From Microbacterium oxydans (GTDB taxonomy: Bacteria > Actinomycetota > Actinomycetes > Actinomycetales > Microbacteriaceae): a stretch of 64,000 bases of DNA. The translations under genes and the position numbers were made by a program. This document shows, in pieces, positions 24,788-33,861 of this stretch. The DNA is taken from assembly GCF_000956405.1 (NCBI RefSeq), contig NZ_JYIV01000028.1, forward strand, positions 124,001 through 188,000. The letters run 5' to 3'. The stretch's first letter is position 1. Each line of letters begins with the position of its first letter. The notes under the pieces were generated by a model, which saw nothing but the letters and a program-made list of their open reading frames with translations, did not search any database and had not been told where the DNA came from.

Positions 24788-26260
24788 ATGCGAGACGCGG
24801 AAGAAGGCCGTCGCCCCGCCGTGGTGCGAGGTGTCATCGTGGCCGCCGTATCGACGGCGTTGATCCTGATCGGTGCCCTTCCGGCGGCGGCCATCTATGA
24901 ACCGGATCCGGTGGAGACGCCACGAGACGGTTTCATCACCGAGGTCACCATCACCGGTTCGCAGTACCCGTCGAACGTGACGGGCGAGCTCACGTCCCTC
25001 GGTCCTGCTCCGGCACCGTATCCCGCCACCGGGGCCTCGGTCGAAGCGGTCAGCCCTCAGCTGATCACGATCGCCGATCCGGCGACGGGGACGACCGCAT
25101 CGGCCTACTGCATCGATTTCAGTACGGAGACCGGCGTGGGGGCGGGATACAAGATCGGCGAGTGGGATGCGTCGAACGTCCCGAATCTCACCTACATCAA
25201 CTACATCCTCACGAACTACTTCCCTTTCAACACGGCGAACCCGATCTCCGCGCTGACGCCGGCGCAACAGGTCGCCGCAGTGCAGACAGCCATCTGGTAC
25301 TTCAGCGACGGGTTCGTCCTCGCGACCGGAACCAACCCCATCGTGCGGAACGCGACGGCCCTCGTGGTGCAGAACGCCCTGGACAGCGGCGGACTTCCGG
25401 AACCGCCGCTGCCCACGCTCGCGATCGATCCGGCCACGTCGCAGATACCCGCGACGGGCGAGGTCGTCGGCCCGTTCACCGTGAGCGGCGACATCACCGG
25501 CACCCTCGACGTGGCCCTCGGCGTGGAGGTGTTCTTCGATGCGGCCGCGACGCAGCCGGTGACGAGCACCGATCCGATTCCTCCTGGCACCCGACTCTGG
25601 GCGCGGTGGACCGGGCCCGTGCTCCCGATCAACGGCTTCCGTGTCACCGGTGTGACGTCGCTGACGCAGGGAACCGTGTATCTCTACGATCCGGACTCCT
25701 CGGGGCTGGACCAGGCGCAGAAGCTCGTGCTGGCACAGACGACGACCCTGCCGATCCGCGCGGGCGTGCGCGTCGAGTCCTACGCAGCCGGGTCCCTGAC
25801 TGTGCAGAAGGTGATCACCGGCAGCGCCGCCGGGTGGCAGGGCGAGATCACGATCCAGATCGCCTGCGTCCCGCAGCTGCCCCTTGGCGTGCCGACCACT
25901 GCCGTCATCCCGGCGGGAGCCACCGCACCCGAGCCGATCGTGTTCAGCGGGATCCCGGACGGGGCGTCCTGCACCGTGTCCGAGCCGACGAACGGCGCGA
26001 CCGCGAGCGTCAACCTCACGGCGCAGCGGATCGAACCCGCGACGGTCACCGTCTCGACCGAGACCGCGGCGACAGTCTCCGTCACGAACGCGTACGAGCC
26101 GGTGCCGGCCGATCCGGTGGAGCCGACCGATGGCTCCGCGCTCGCGGCGTCGGGCCCCGACTCCTCGATGGGTGCGCTCGGTCTCGCGGGCATCGGTCTT
26201 CTCGTAGCCGGATTGCTCATCCACCGGCGGAGGTCCAGGGCAGGAGCCCCGCACCTCTGA
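24788..26260 (+). CDS. Thioester-domain (TQXA-type) cell-wall surface protein
   Basis: A 490-residue secreted protein. After a signal peptide (about 11-36, ending LPAAAIYEP), the N-terminal domain has Cys108 in AYCIDF and Gln166 in VQTAIWYFSDG. This is the pair that forms an internal thioester in Gram-positive adhesins able to bond covalently to host or surface amines. A middle region (205-335) and a DUF5979-like Ig domain (336-435, SLTVQKVITGSAAGW) follow. The end is a wall-sorting signal: LAASG (452-456), a hydrophobic helix (462-478) and HRRRSR. The pentapeptide departs from LPXTG and looks like the sortase E type. GAGAGGAG precedes ATG. Confidence 0.85.
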   Translation: MRDAEEGRRPAVVRGVIVAAVSTALILIGALPAAAIYEPDPVETPRDGFITEVTITGSQYPSNVTGELTSLGPAPAPYPATGASVEAVSPQLITIADPATGTTASAYCIDFSTETGVGAGYKIGEWDASNVPNLTYINYILTNYFPFNTANPISALTPAQQVAAVQTAIWYFSDGFVLATGTNPIVRNATALVVQNALDSGGLPEPPLPTLAIDPATSQIPATGEVVGPFTVSGDITGTLDVALGVEVFFDAAATQPVTSTDPIPPGTRLWARWTGPVLPINGFRVTGVTSLTQGTVYLYDPDSSGLDQAQKLVLAQTTTLPIRAGVRVESYAAGSLTVQKVITGSAAGWQGEITIQIACVPQLPLGVPTTAVIPAGATAPEPIVFSGIPDGASCTVSEPTNGATASVNLTAQRIEPATVTVSTETAATVSVTNAYEPVPADPVEPTDGSALAASGPDSSMGALGLAGIGLLVAGLLIHRRRSRAGAPHL

Positions 26261-26327
26261 GTAGTGCGATCCCGGGAGGACTAGTCTGAGCCAGACCGAT
26301 ATATCGATGCGTGAGGACGGAGCCTCC

Positions 26328-27266
26328 ATGAATGCTCGAGAACTGCCCTTCATCGCCGATGCCCGCCACGGCAGGCGGGTCACGCCGTGGTGGCTCGGGA
26401 TCATCATGTTCTTCGTGTTCTTCCTCCTGGGCATCGGTGTTCTGGCAGCTATCGCGATCATCTGGCCAGTCGATCCCGGCTCGGCGCTGTCGCAATGGCA
26501 GGAGGGCGTCGGCACGCTGATCACCATCCTCTTGGTGTTCGCGTGGGTCGTCCTGTTCGAGCGCCGCCACGTCCGCACACTCGGATTCCGCAATCCCGGC
26601 AAGGGGGTCTTGCGTCTCCTGCTCGGTGTCGTCGTCGGGGTCGTCATGATCTCGATCCCGATCCTCCTCCTCTGGGCGTCTGGGGCATACGTCGCGGCTG
26701 AGCCGCCTTCGGGCGGAGGCGGGGGCGTGAGCGTCGTGCCGATCGTCCTGCTCCTGCTGCTCACGGTCATCGCCCAGGGCAGCAGCGAGGAGGTGCTGAC
26801 TCGCGGATTCCTGGTGCAGAGCCTCGGACAGAAGCTGCCACTGGTCGCGGTCGTCCTCGTCCAGGCGTTCATCTTCGTCGGTGTGCATGGTGTCCTCACC
26901 CGTCCGCTCGGGTTCGCGACGATCTTCCTCTTCGCCGTGTTCGCCGTCTTCGTGGTGCTGCGCGAGGGCTCGCTCTGGCTCATCTGCGGCATCCACGCCG
27001 GCTGGAACTGGGCGATGGGCAATGTCTTCGGTCTGTCGGTCAGTGGTCTTGAACCCAAGCAGAACGCCATCTTCTTCCTCAGCGTCGACGAAGACGTACC
27101 CGACTGGATCACGGGTGGGGCGCTGGGAACGGAGGGAAGTGCGGCAGCCGCGATCATGATCGCCGTGGCGACCGCCATCGCCATCATCCTCTACCGCCGC
27201 GCGAGGTCGTCGACAGGTGTGTCCGACGGCCTCACAGCGACGGCGACGGCGACGGCGAAGGCGTAG
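26328..27266 (+). CDS. CPBP-family intramembrane metalloprotease
   Basis: A 312-residue membrane protein of the CAAX-protease/bacteriocin-processing family. The three motifs are intact: EE...R (Glu154, Glu155, Arg159 in GSSEEVLTRGF), F...H (Phe183, His187) and H...N (His223, Asn227 in HAGWNW). About eight membrane segments are seen. The start at ATG 26328, with GGAG 6 nt before, is preferred to ATG 26307. The last residues TATATATAKA come from a GCGACG microsatellite at about 27235-27265. The substrate is unknown. Proximity to the surface-protein gene may be incidental. Confidence 0.88.
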   Translation: MNARELPFIADARHGRRVTPWWLGIIMFFVFFLLGIGVLAAIAIIWPVDPGSALSQWQEGVGTLITILLVFAWVVLFERRHVRTLGFRNPGKGVLRLLLGVVVGVVMISIPILLLWASGAYVAAEPPSGGGGGVSVVPIVLLLLLTVIAQGSSEEVLTRGFLVQSLGQKLPLVAVVLVQAFIFVGVHGVLTRPLGFATIFLFAVFAVFVVLREGSLWLICGIHAGWNWAMGNVFGLSVSGLEPKQNAIFFLSVDEDVPDWITGGALGTEGSAAAAIMIAVATAIAIILYRRARSSTGVSDGLTATATATAKA

Positions 27267-27348
27267 CTCGCGGTCGCCGTCTCCACCCGCTCCACCTCGA
27301 TAGCATGGCCGTTCCCCCCTTTCGCACGGCACACGAGGATGGTTCTGC

Positions 27349-28647
27349 GTGGCAACTCGGCGTTCGGAGACTGCGGACGCGTCGGACAGGCCACCGTCCG
27401 CGGCCCGTTACATCCTCCGCTCACGGCTCCTGCGCGGAGTCTTCATCAGCCTGGTCATCTCGGGTATCGGGATCTCGGTCACGGTCCCGCAGATCACGCT
27501 GTTCCTCGTGGGAGAGCTGCATCTGTCGACGGCGCAGGCCGGCCTCTACTTCCTGACGAACCTCACCGCACCGATCGCCGGCTACCTCGTGGGGTCGCTG
27601 TCCGACCGTGCCGGATCGCGGCTGCTGGTCTTCCGCCTCTCCGCTCTCGCGGGGTTCCTCGGGTGGGTCCTCATGGCAGTCGCGATGCAGGCCTGGATGC
27701 CGTTCGTCATCAACATGGTCCTGCTGAGCACGGCCGGAGCCGGGGCGGCGCAGCTGCAGGCCGCGGTGCGCGATGAGTTGAACCGGAGGCCGACGCCGGC
27801 GGACAACGAGGTCGTCGCGGTCATGCGCATGGCCATGGCGTTCGGGTGGATCGTCGGACCGGTCATCGGTGCCGTGCTGGGCGCGGTCATCGGCCTGCGT
27901 CCGCTGCTGCTCGTGACCGGGCTCTGTGTGCTGCTCTCCCTCGTGCCGCTCATCGGTGTGAAGACCGATTCGGCGGCGGTGCGCAGGGCGGTGTCCACTC
28001 CGATCCGTGAACCCGGAGCCGTCTCCTCGGCGCCCGCCGAGCTGCCTGTTCCGCACCCGCGCTCGATGGTGCCGTTGCTCGTCTTCACTGCGATCTACGT
28101 GCTCATCATGTGCGGCGAGACGGTGAAGCTCGCCTACCTGCCGCTCTACATGGACGGTGAGCTCCACCTCGATGCGGGGGTGCGCGGCGCGATCATCGGC
28201 TTCCAGCCTCTCGTCGAACTGCTCATGATGCCGTTCGCCGCGAGGCTCGCAACGCGCTTCGGCCTTGCGCGCGTGCTGACAGCGGGTGCGCTGATGGCGG
28301 TCGCCGCGCACATCTCCTATGCCGTGGCGGGACAGGTCATGCCGCAGATCGTCCCGCTCGTCGTGGGGCAGGTGCTCATGGCCGGGGTGATCGCGACGTT
28401 CGGCGTGCTGGGAATCACCGTGGCGCAACGGCTCGTCCCGACGCGCGTGGGCATGGCCACGAGCGTCTTCATGAGCTCCTACGCGATCAACGCTGCCGTC
28501 GGCGGATTCGTGGGAAGCGTCGGCTCGCTGTGGCTCGGCCTTCCCCAGCTGTTCTGGATCCCCGCCGCGATCTCCGCCGTCGGGGGGATCGCACTGCTCG
28601 TCCTGAACGCGCGGGTCCCGCTGGATCCGCCCGCCCGCCACCCCTGA
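27349..28647 (+). CDS. MFS sugar-efflux-like transporter
   Basis: A 432-residue, 12-helix MFS protein. The inter-helix 2-3 loop GSLSDRAGSRLLVFR matches the family signature, and the sequence around LFLVGELHLSTAQAGLYFLTNLTAPIAGYL resembles the SetA/SetB sugar-efflux group. The start is GTG (MATRRSETADASDRPP) with GAGG about 11 nt upstream. No regulator lies next to it. Substrate inferred only from resemblance. Confidence 0.83.
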   Translation: MATRRSETADASDRPPSAARYILRSRLLRGVFISLVISGIGISVTVPQITLFLVGELHLSTAQAGLYFLTNLTAPIAGYLVGSLSDRAGSRLLVFRLSALAGFLGWVLMAVAMQAWMPFVINMVLLSTAGAGAAQLQAAVRDELNRRPTPADNEVVAVMRMAMAFGWIVGPVIGAVLGAVIGLRPLLLVTGLCVLLSLVPLIGVKTDSAAVRRAVSTPIREPGAVSSAPAELPVPHPRSMVPLLVFTAIYVLIMCGETVKLAYLPLYMDGELHLDAGVRGAIIGFQPLVELLMMPFAARLATRFGLARVLTAGALMAVAAHISYAVAGQVMPQIVPLVVGQVLMAGVIATFGVLGITVAQRLVPTRVGMATSVFMSSYAINAAVGGFVGSVGSLWLGLPQLFWIPAAISAVGGIALLVLNARVPLDPPARHP

Positions 28648-28668
28648 CCCGTCGCCGCGACGACATCG

Positions 28669-29886
28669 TCATCCGGAGTTCGGGCGCACACAGGTGTCCT
28701 GCGCCGCGCTCTGTCCGTCGATGTTGGAGGGGAGATCCGGTTCCGGCTGCGCAGTCTCGGGCTGTGTCGTCTCGGGCTGTGCGGTGTCCGGTTCGTCCGC
28801 GTCGGCGGATGGTGGGGTGGCCGGTGCGGAGAGCTCGCTGCCACGACCGGTATGGTCGGCGCTGATGTTCACCGTCTCGCCCGAGAGCACCCGCTCCATC
28901 AGCGCGGCGGCCGACTGCTCGTCGGGGACGACGCGGTCGCCTGCCGGGAGGTGCGGGTACGACACGAACGCGATGTTCTCCAGTGGAAGGTCGCTGAACA
29001 CCTTCGCCATCGAGGCGAGGGTGCCGAGGTCGGCGAGCGGGGTCGACAGCGTCATGTTCCTGGTCGCGGCGTCGGCGATGCCGTACAGCTTCACCGGGTC
29101 CGTCAGGGTCGACTGGTCACGGAGAGTGCGCACGAGCGAGGAGAGGAACACCTGCTGGGTCGAGATGCGTGCCAGGTCGCTCCCGTCCCCGACGCCGTAG
29201 CGCGAGCGCAGGAGGGCGAGGGCCTGCTCGCCGCTGAGGTCATAGGTTCCCGCCTCGGGGATCTCCAGTCCGGAGTGAGGATCATGGATGGGGCCGGCGA
29301 AGCAGATCGGCACGCCGCCCACGGCGTTCGAGGCGTCGATCACTCCCGTGAAGCTGATCTCCGCCGCGTAGGCGAGATCGATCCCGGTGAGAGCGGTGAC
29401 CGTCGATGCGACGCAGCCGAGTCCCCCGCGCGAGAGCGACTCGTTGAACTGCACCCGGTGGCCCGCACTCCAGGTCTTCCCGGTCTCGGCGTCGGTGCAC
29501 GACGGCATGTCGACGAGCAGATCGCGGGGGAAGGAGATCACGGTCGCCGCGTCGTGGGTGTCGTTCACATGCAGCAGGAGGGTGACGTCGTTCCGGCTGC
29601 CTTCGACGTCTCCGCCCTCGCCGTACTGGGCGCCCTGCCCTGCGCGGCCGTCTGAGCCGACGAGCAGCACATCGAATGCGCCGTCGAAATCGGCCACGAC
29701 GGGAGGTTCATCCGTTTTCGCGGGGTGCAGTTCGACGGTCGTGACGTTCTGCGACAGCCGGAGCGCCGCGAGGGCGACCGTCCCTCCGCCGATGACCAGC
29801 ACCGCGACGGCGGCCAGGGTGAGGAAGCGTCGCAGACGTCTCCTCCGGCGCCGTCGGCTCGGAGACGGGAGCGGGGGAACACTCAT
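28669..29886 (-). CDS. LytR-CpsA-Psr (LCP) cell-wall glycopolymer ligase
   Basis: A 405-residue LCP protein that attaches teichoic-acid-like or other glycopolymers to peptidoglycan. It has an Arg-rich inner end, one membrane helix (about 20-42) and an outer LCP domain (about 70-260) with DVLLVGSDGRAG, SRNDVTLLLHV, ISFPRDLLVDMP and ALALLRSRYGVGDGSDLARISTQQ, where the Arg and Asp residues bind the pyrophosphate lipid. The C-terminus is a Pro/Thr/Gln repeat (QPETTQPETAQPE), probably a wall-spanning spacer. It lies 59 bp behind the histidine kinase and is probably cotranscribed, which points to envelope-stress control. Confidence 0.92.
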   Translation of the reverse strand: MSVPPLPSPSRRRRRRRLRRFLTLAAVAVLVIGGGTVALAALRLSQNVTTVELHPAKTDEPPVVADFDGAFDVLLVGSDGRAGQGAQYGEGGDVEGSRNDVTLLLHVNDTHDAATVISFPRDLLVDMPSCTDAETGKTWSAGHRVQFNESLSRGGLGCVASTVTALTGIDLAYAAEISFTGVIDASNAVGGVPICFAGPIHDPHSGLEIPEAGTYDLSGEQALALLRSRYGVGDGSDLARISTQQVFLSSLVRTLRDQSTLTDPVKLYGIADAATRNMTLSTPLADLGTLASMAKVFSDLPLENIAFVSYPHLPAGDRVVPDEQSAAALMERVLSGETVNISADHTGRGSELSAPATPPSADADEPDTAQPETTQPETAQPEPDLPSNIDGQSAAQDTCVRPNSG

Positions 29887-29945
29887 GGGGAAGACCTCTC
29901 GACATCGGCGAGCAGCCAGTGTCGAGGACGAATGTCACACGAGTG

Positions 29946-31331
29946 TCACAGACGAGGAAGAGTCACGCGGAACGTCGCCCCCGAGGACCCGGGCAGCAGC
30001 GCGAGATCGCCGCCGAGGAGGCGCGCGCTGTCCCGGGCGATCGCGAGTCCGAGCCCGGTTCCCGCGCCGTCCGAGCGCGATCGATCCGTCGTGACGAACC
30101 GGTCGAACACACGCCCGGCATCGGCCTCCGCGATGCCGCGTCCGCTGTCAGCGACGTCGATGTGCAGCACGTCGCCGTGTTCCTGCACACGGACGCTCAC
30201 CGGCGGACGTCCGTGCCGGGAGGCGTTGGTGAGCAGGTTCGCCACGACGATGTGCAGGCGCGCAGGGTCGGTGCGCACCTCCAGGGTCGGTGCGACAGAG
30301 AGCTCGTCGACCTCGACTCCCGTCGCGTCGATCACGTCGTCGAGCAGGTCCCGCAGCATCACGGTCGTGCGGTGTACGCGTGCGACCCCGGCGTCGAGGC
30401 GGGAGAGCTCGAGCAGGTGCTCGATCAGGGTGTGCAGGCGTCGGGTCCCCGTGCGGACGACGGCCGTGGCGACCGCTCGCTCCTCTGCCGTCGTCTGCTC
30501 GTCCTCGTCGAGCATCTCGTCGACCGCCATCATCGAGGTGAGGGGGGTGCGCAGCTCATGGGCGACATCGCTCACCAGCTGCCGCGACTCCGCCTCGCGC
30601 TGCCGAAGCTGCCCGATCGTGTCCCCCAGACGCTCGGAGGAGACGCGGAGCGCGTCGGCCACCCGGTCGACGTCGTCGAACGAGGGCTGCCAGGTCGGGG
30701 GGCCGTCGCCGGAGCCCACGGCCCGCGCGGTGTCGACGAGGCGGCGGAGCGGACGCGTCAGCGCACCGCCCAGCAGACGTTCGAGCAGGATGACCAGGAC
30801 GACGACACCTGCGCTCAGGAGCACCCCGGAGACGATCAGCTCCCGCACCTGCTCCTGCTGCGGCTGCATCGAGTACGCCGTGACGACGGCGAGGCGACCG
30901 CTCGGGTCCTGGGGGAGGTCGTCACGGACGACGGAGACGAAGAACACCTCGCGGTCGTCGAGCGTGGTCATCAGCGAGGTCAGTTCGCCGGAGCGGCGGG
31001 AGTCGTCGATGTGCAGTGCGTCGGGCACCTGATCCGGGCGCAGCTCGCCTGCGCTGCGGCCGCTGTCGAGGTCGATGATGACCGTCTCGCCGGGAAGGAT
31101 CTCGGCGTAGTAGCTCCATGTGTCATCGGGGGATGCGGACGAGATGGAGGTGAACAGGGCATCTGCCGTCGTCGAGAACTCGTCGAGCAGACCCTGCTGC
31201 CGGGACTCGTAGACGATCCGCCCCGCTGTGAGCACGACGACGCCGGTGACGAGAACGGAGACCGCGATCGTGCTGGCGACGAGTGCGAGGGCGATCGCCG
31301 TGCGGAGCGTGGGTCGGCGACGGGCCGTCAT
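29946..31331 (-). CDS. Sensor histidine kinase with HAMP domain
   Basis: A 461-residue two-helix sensor. Membrane segments at about 12-35 and 165-186 flank an outer sensing domain of about 125 residues. Then come HAMP (about 186-240), the dimerisation/phosphoacceptor domain with His258 (SDVAHELRTPL) and an HATPase with NLLTNASRHG (N box), DSGRGI (G1) and GTGLGLAI (G2). ATG overlaps the stop of the response-regulator gene (ATGA), so the pair is coupled. The LCP ligase gene downstream is its likely target operon member. Confidence 0.92.
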   Translation of the reverse strand: MTARRRPTLRTAIALALVASTIAVSVLVTGVVVLTAGRIVYESRQQGLLDEFSTTADALFTSISSASPDDTWSYYAEILPGETVIIDLDSGRSAGELRPDQVPDALHIDDSRRSGELTSLMTTLDDREVFFVSVVRDDLPQDPSGRLAVVTAYSMQPQQEQVRELIVSGVLLSAGVVVLVILLERLLGGALTRPLRRLVDTARAVGSGDGPPTWQPSFDDVDRVADALRVSSERLGDTIGQLRQREAESRQLVSDVAHELRTPLTSMMAVDEMLDEDEQTTAEERAVATAVVRTGTRRLHTLIEHLLELSRLDAGVARVHRTTVMLRDLLDDVIDATGVEVDELSVAPTLEVRTDPARLHIVVANLLTNASRHGRPPVSVRVQEHGDVLHIDVADSGRGIAEADAGRVFDRFVTTDRSRSDGAGTGLGLAIARDSARLLGGDLALLPGSSGATFRVTLPRL

Positions 31332-31993
31332 CGCAGCCGGTATCCGATCCCGCGCACGGTCTCCAGCTGCGGCGTCGCGACGTCTGCGGTGGTCAGCTTT
31401 GCGCGCAGGCGCTGGATGGCGGTGTCGACGACGCGCGAGGTGTCGGGCGGCGATTGCGCCCAGACGGCGTCGATCAGACGTGAGCGGCTGAGGGCGTGCC
31501 CGTCGTTCAGGGCGAGCTCGTGCAGCAGGCGGAACTCGGTCGCGCTCAGGGGCAGCACCTCGCCGCCGACCAGCACCTCCGCGGAGTCCTCGTGCAGCTC
31601 GAGCGATCCGATCCTGAGTGGCTCCGCGGTGAGGCGGGAGCTGCGCCGGAGGACCGTCCGAAGACGCGCCTCCAGGACTGCCACGCTGACGGGTTTGGCG
31701 ATGTAGTCGTCCGCTCCGGCGTCGAGACCGACGACCACGTCGGCATCCTCGTCGCGGGCGGTGAGCATCACGGTGGGGAAACCCCAGCGCGCGCGGATCT
31801 CCCGGCACAGCGAGAACCCGTCGCCGTCGGGGAGCATCACGTCGATGATCGCGACATCAGGGGCGGTTCGTTCCGCGAGACTGCGTGCGGAGGCGACATC
31901 CTCTGCGGTGTCGACCGTATGGCCGCGGCGACGCAGTGCGGTGGTGAAGCCGAGGCGGATCTCCGCGTCGTCGTCCACAAGCATGACTCTCAT
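31328..31993 (-). CDS. OmpR-family response regulator
   Basis: A 221-residue regulator. The receiver domain has the acidic pocket Asp8-Asp9, phosphoacceptor Asp51 (IIDVML), Thr78 and Lys100 (YIAKP). The winged helix (about 125-221) contains LSATEFRLLHELALNDGHALSRSRLIDAVW and ends RGIGYRLR. The start with GGAGG 10 nt upstream is MRVMLVDDD. The alternative ATG is three codons in. It is the first gene of a regulator-kinase-LCP unit and probably controls envelope functions. Confidence 0.93.
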   Translation of the reverse strand: MRVMLVDDDAEIRLGFTTALRRRGHTVDTAEDVASARSLAERTAPDVAIIDVMLPDGDGFSLCREIRARWGFPTVMLTARDEDADVVVGLDAGADDYIAKPVSVAVLEARLRTVLRRSSRLTAEPLRIGSLELHEDSAEVLVGGEVLPLSATEFRLLHELALNDGHALSRSRLIDAVWAQSPPDTSRVVDTAIQRLRAKLTTADVATPQLETVRGIGYRLR

Positions 31994-32119
31994 CCCACGC
32001 CCACCTCCCGGACACCCCGCGATTGCGATGATAGACGGCCGCGCCAGTGCATCGACTCCGAACGCGGTCGCCGACAGGGGCCGGAGGACGTCGTCAGGTC
32101 GACCGGCTACCCTCATGCC

Positions 32120-32500
32120 ATGCGCCGAATCGTGGTCCTTCCCCTCGTCCTCGCTGCCGGACTCGGTGCGGGGGTGCTCGCCGGATGCTCGCAGGTCACG
32201 CAGATGGCAGGTGACGCTGTCGGGATCGACGTGCAGGCGACCTGCACCACGATCGACGATGCCTACGGCCAGTACCAGGCGCTGCTCGATCAGGGTGCGG
32301 TCTCGGCCGAGCAGGCCGACGCCGCGCGCGACGACCTGGTCGCCTCACTCGAGGGGATCGCGGCGAACGTCGATGGGCAGCTGGGCGACCTGATCCGTTC
32401 TGGGGCCACGCAGATCGACGGCATGACCGACCTGCAGGCTCCGGAGACGGTCGAAGCGATCGAGCAGCTCAAAGACTCGGTCTCGGCGTTCTGCGGCTGA
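32120..32500 (+). CDS. Small lipoprotein of unknown function
   Basis: A 126-residue lipoprotein: MRRIVVLPLVLAAGLGAGVLAGC with Cys23 lipidated, then a helical domain with one likely disulphide (CTTIDDAY and the C-terminal SAFCG). TACCCT (32108-32113) ends 6 nt before ATG, indicating a leaderless message. It is divergent from the two-component system, with 126 bp between the starts, and may be part of the same envelope response, though nothing proves this. Confidence 0.8.
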   Translation: MRRIVVLPLVLAAGLGAGVLAGCSQVTQMAGDAVGIDVQATCTTIDDAYGQYQALLDQGAVSAEQADAARDDLVASLEGIAANVDGQLGDLIRSGATQIDGMTDLQAPETVEAIEQLKDSVSAFCG

Positions 32501-32518
32501 CCTCGGCCATGTGAGACG

Positions 32519-33379
32519 ATGCCGGAGATGAGCACTGCGGCTGATGAAGAGCTTCGCGCCCTCCGGGCCCGCGCCTACGGTCCGACGGCGGACATCGAGG
32601 ACGATCCCGCCGCACTTCGACGGCTCCAGCAGCTGGAGGCACGGAGACAGCCGACGCCCGCGGCCGAGGAGGTCGTCCCGCCCGCACCGGCGATGGAGCC
32701 CATCGACTCGGAGCCGCTGCGCGCTGCGGAACCGCTCGCCCGGACCAGACGGTCCACACGCCGGTCCGAGGACGCGGAGGATGATGCGCTCGACGTTTTC
32801 ACCGCCCCTGGCGGTGACACCGCCGAGGCGACCCCGCCGACCGTGGCGCCCGCGGAGCGAGTGGCTGCGTGGTTCTCGGTACGAACGACGCGGATCCTGT
32901 GGGTGGTCGCCATCGTCGCCGCGGCAGCGATGGCCGCTGCCGTCACGTTCGCCGTGGTGAAGGTGACCCCCGTCGCCTCGTCCGCCGGCGCCCCGCAGAT
33001 CGCCACACTCGATGCGACCTCGCACCTGAAGATCCCCTCCGGATGGATGGGGGTGGGGCCGAGTTCCGCCGTGTTCGAATTCCACGGACTGGTCATCGTC
33101 GAGAGCACCGGCGGCTACTTCAACGGTTCCGCAGGAGGGGACTGCCTGACGGTGGCGCGGGCCGATCAAGTACCGGACGAAGACTTCGACGCGTCGAACG
33201 GGTGGTCGTACGACGGGCCCACATACACGGGATGCGCCGTCGGTGCGTTCCCCGCGACCGCCGAGGTGCCCTTCGACACCAACCTGCCCAAGGAGCTGAC
33301 CGAGCGCTTCCCCTCGGGGAGAGCGCTGCAGTTCGTATACGAGGCCGGGGGCGTCGGGGTGTTCCTCGACAGCGAGTGA
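32519..33379 (+). CDS. Single-pass membrane protein with extracellular C-terminal domain
   Basis: A 286-residue protein. An acidic, Pro-rich cytoplasmic region (about 1-120) has a short coiled-coil-like start (DEELRALRARAYGPTADIEDDPAALRRLQQLE). One membrane helix lies at about 124-147, and an outer domain of about 135 residues has two Cys (GGDCLTVA and TGCAVGAF) likely to be disulphide-bonded. No family recognised. The N-terminal motif resembles those of several Microbacteriaceae membrane proteins. ATG 32528 is an alternative start. It follows the lipoprotein gene by 18 bp and is probably in the same operon. Confidence 0.75.
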   Translation: MPEMSTAADEELRALRARAYGPTADIEDDPAALRRLQQLEARRQPTPAAEEVVPPAPAMEPIDSEPLRAAEPLARTRRSTRRSEDAEDDALDVFTAPGGDTAEATPPTVAPAERVAAWFSVRTTRILWVVAIVAAAAMAAAVTFAVVKVTPVASSAGAPQIATLDATSHLKIPSGWMGVGPSSAVFEFHGLVIVESTGGYFNGSAGGDCLTVARADQVPDEDFDASNGWSYDGPTYTGCAVGAFPATAEVPFDTNLPKELTERFPSGRALQFVYEAGGVGVFLDSE

Positions 33380-33394
33380 CCGACCCCGACCGGG

Positions 33395-33760
33395 TCAGGA
33401 GGCAGTCGTCGTTGCGCGCTGCTGCGCGGCGTACTCCGTGCCCCACCGCGTCAACTCTGCGAGCAAGGGCGTCGTGCTCGTACCGAGGTCGCTGAGTCGG
33501 TACTCGACCTTCGGCGGCACCTGCTGGTACACGGTGCGGGTGATGAGGCCGTCCTCCTCCAGCTCGCGCAGCTGGCGAGTGAGCACGCGTGCCGTCGGGT
33601 TCTCCAGGAGGCGACCGAGCTCCCCGAACCGCAGCACCTCGTGTTCGCCCAGGAGCGTGAGGATGCTCGGTTTCCAGGCACCGCCGAGCACGGCGATGGA
33701 CACCTCCGCGTCGCACGCCTCCGACCACTCGCGCACGATCCGCTCGGTCTTCTCCCGCAT
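33395..33760 (-). CDS. HxlR-family regulator
   Basis: A 121-residue winged-helix protein with the HxlR pattern: CDAEVSIAVLGGAWKPSILTLLGEHEVLRFGELGRLL, ARVLTRQLRELEEDGLITRTVYQQVPPKVEYRLSDLG. ATG 33760 is chosen because GAGGAG stands 6 nt before it. An upstream ATG at 33832 would add 24 poorly conserved acidic residues. It is divergent from the MFS gene at 33862, with an operator-like repeat between, so it is the probable regulator of that pump. HxlR proteins answer to aldehydes, quinones or thiol stress. The YQQVPPKVEYRL segment has no Cys. Confidence 0.88.
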   Translation of the reverse strand: MREKTERIVREWSEACDAEVSIAVLGGAWKPSILTLLGEHEVLRFGELGRLLENPTARVLTRQLRELEEDGLITRTVYQQVPPKVEYRLSDLGTSTTPLLAELTRWGTEYAAQQRATTTAS

Positions 33761-33803
33761 CGCCCGCTCCTCGTCGTCGTCATTCTCGGTATCCGAAGTG
33801 TCA

Positions 33804-33861
33804 GTACGTGACAGAAATGACCGTACTTGCACCTTCTGTCCGTACTTTACAGACTGACCAC
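33804..33861 (+). promoter_or_regulatory. MFS promoter overlapped by a long dyad (HxlR operator)
   Basis: GACAGAA (33810-33816) and TTCTGTC (33834-33840) are perfect inverted arms, each flanked on the outside by GTAC (33804-33807 and 33842-33845). The promoter TTGCAC (33827-33832)-17 bp-CAGACT (33850-33855) lies inside it, and 6 nt later comes GTG 33862. Binding of a dimer to the arms would cover the -35. Confidence 0.6.

Noticed and set aside
27235..27265. GCGACG microsatellite as a phase-variable switch
   Set aside because: It lies at the very end of the CPBP gene and the repeats keep the frame. Only the last few residues would change.
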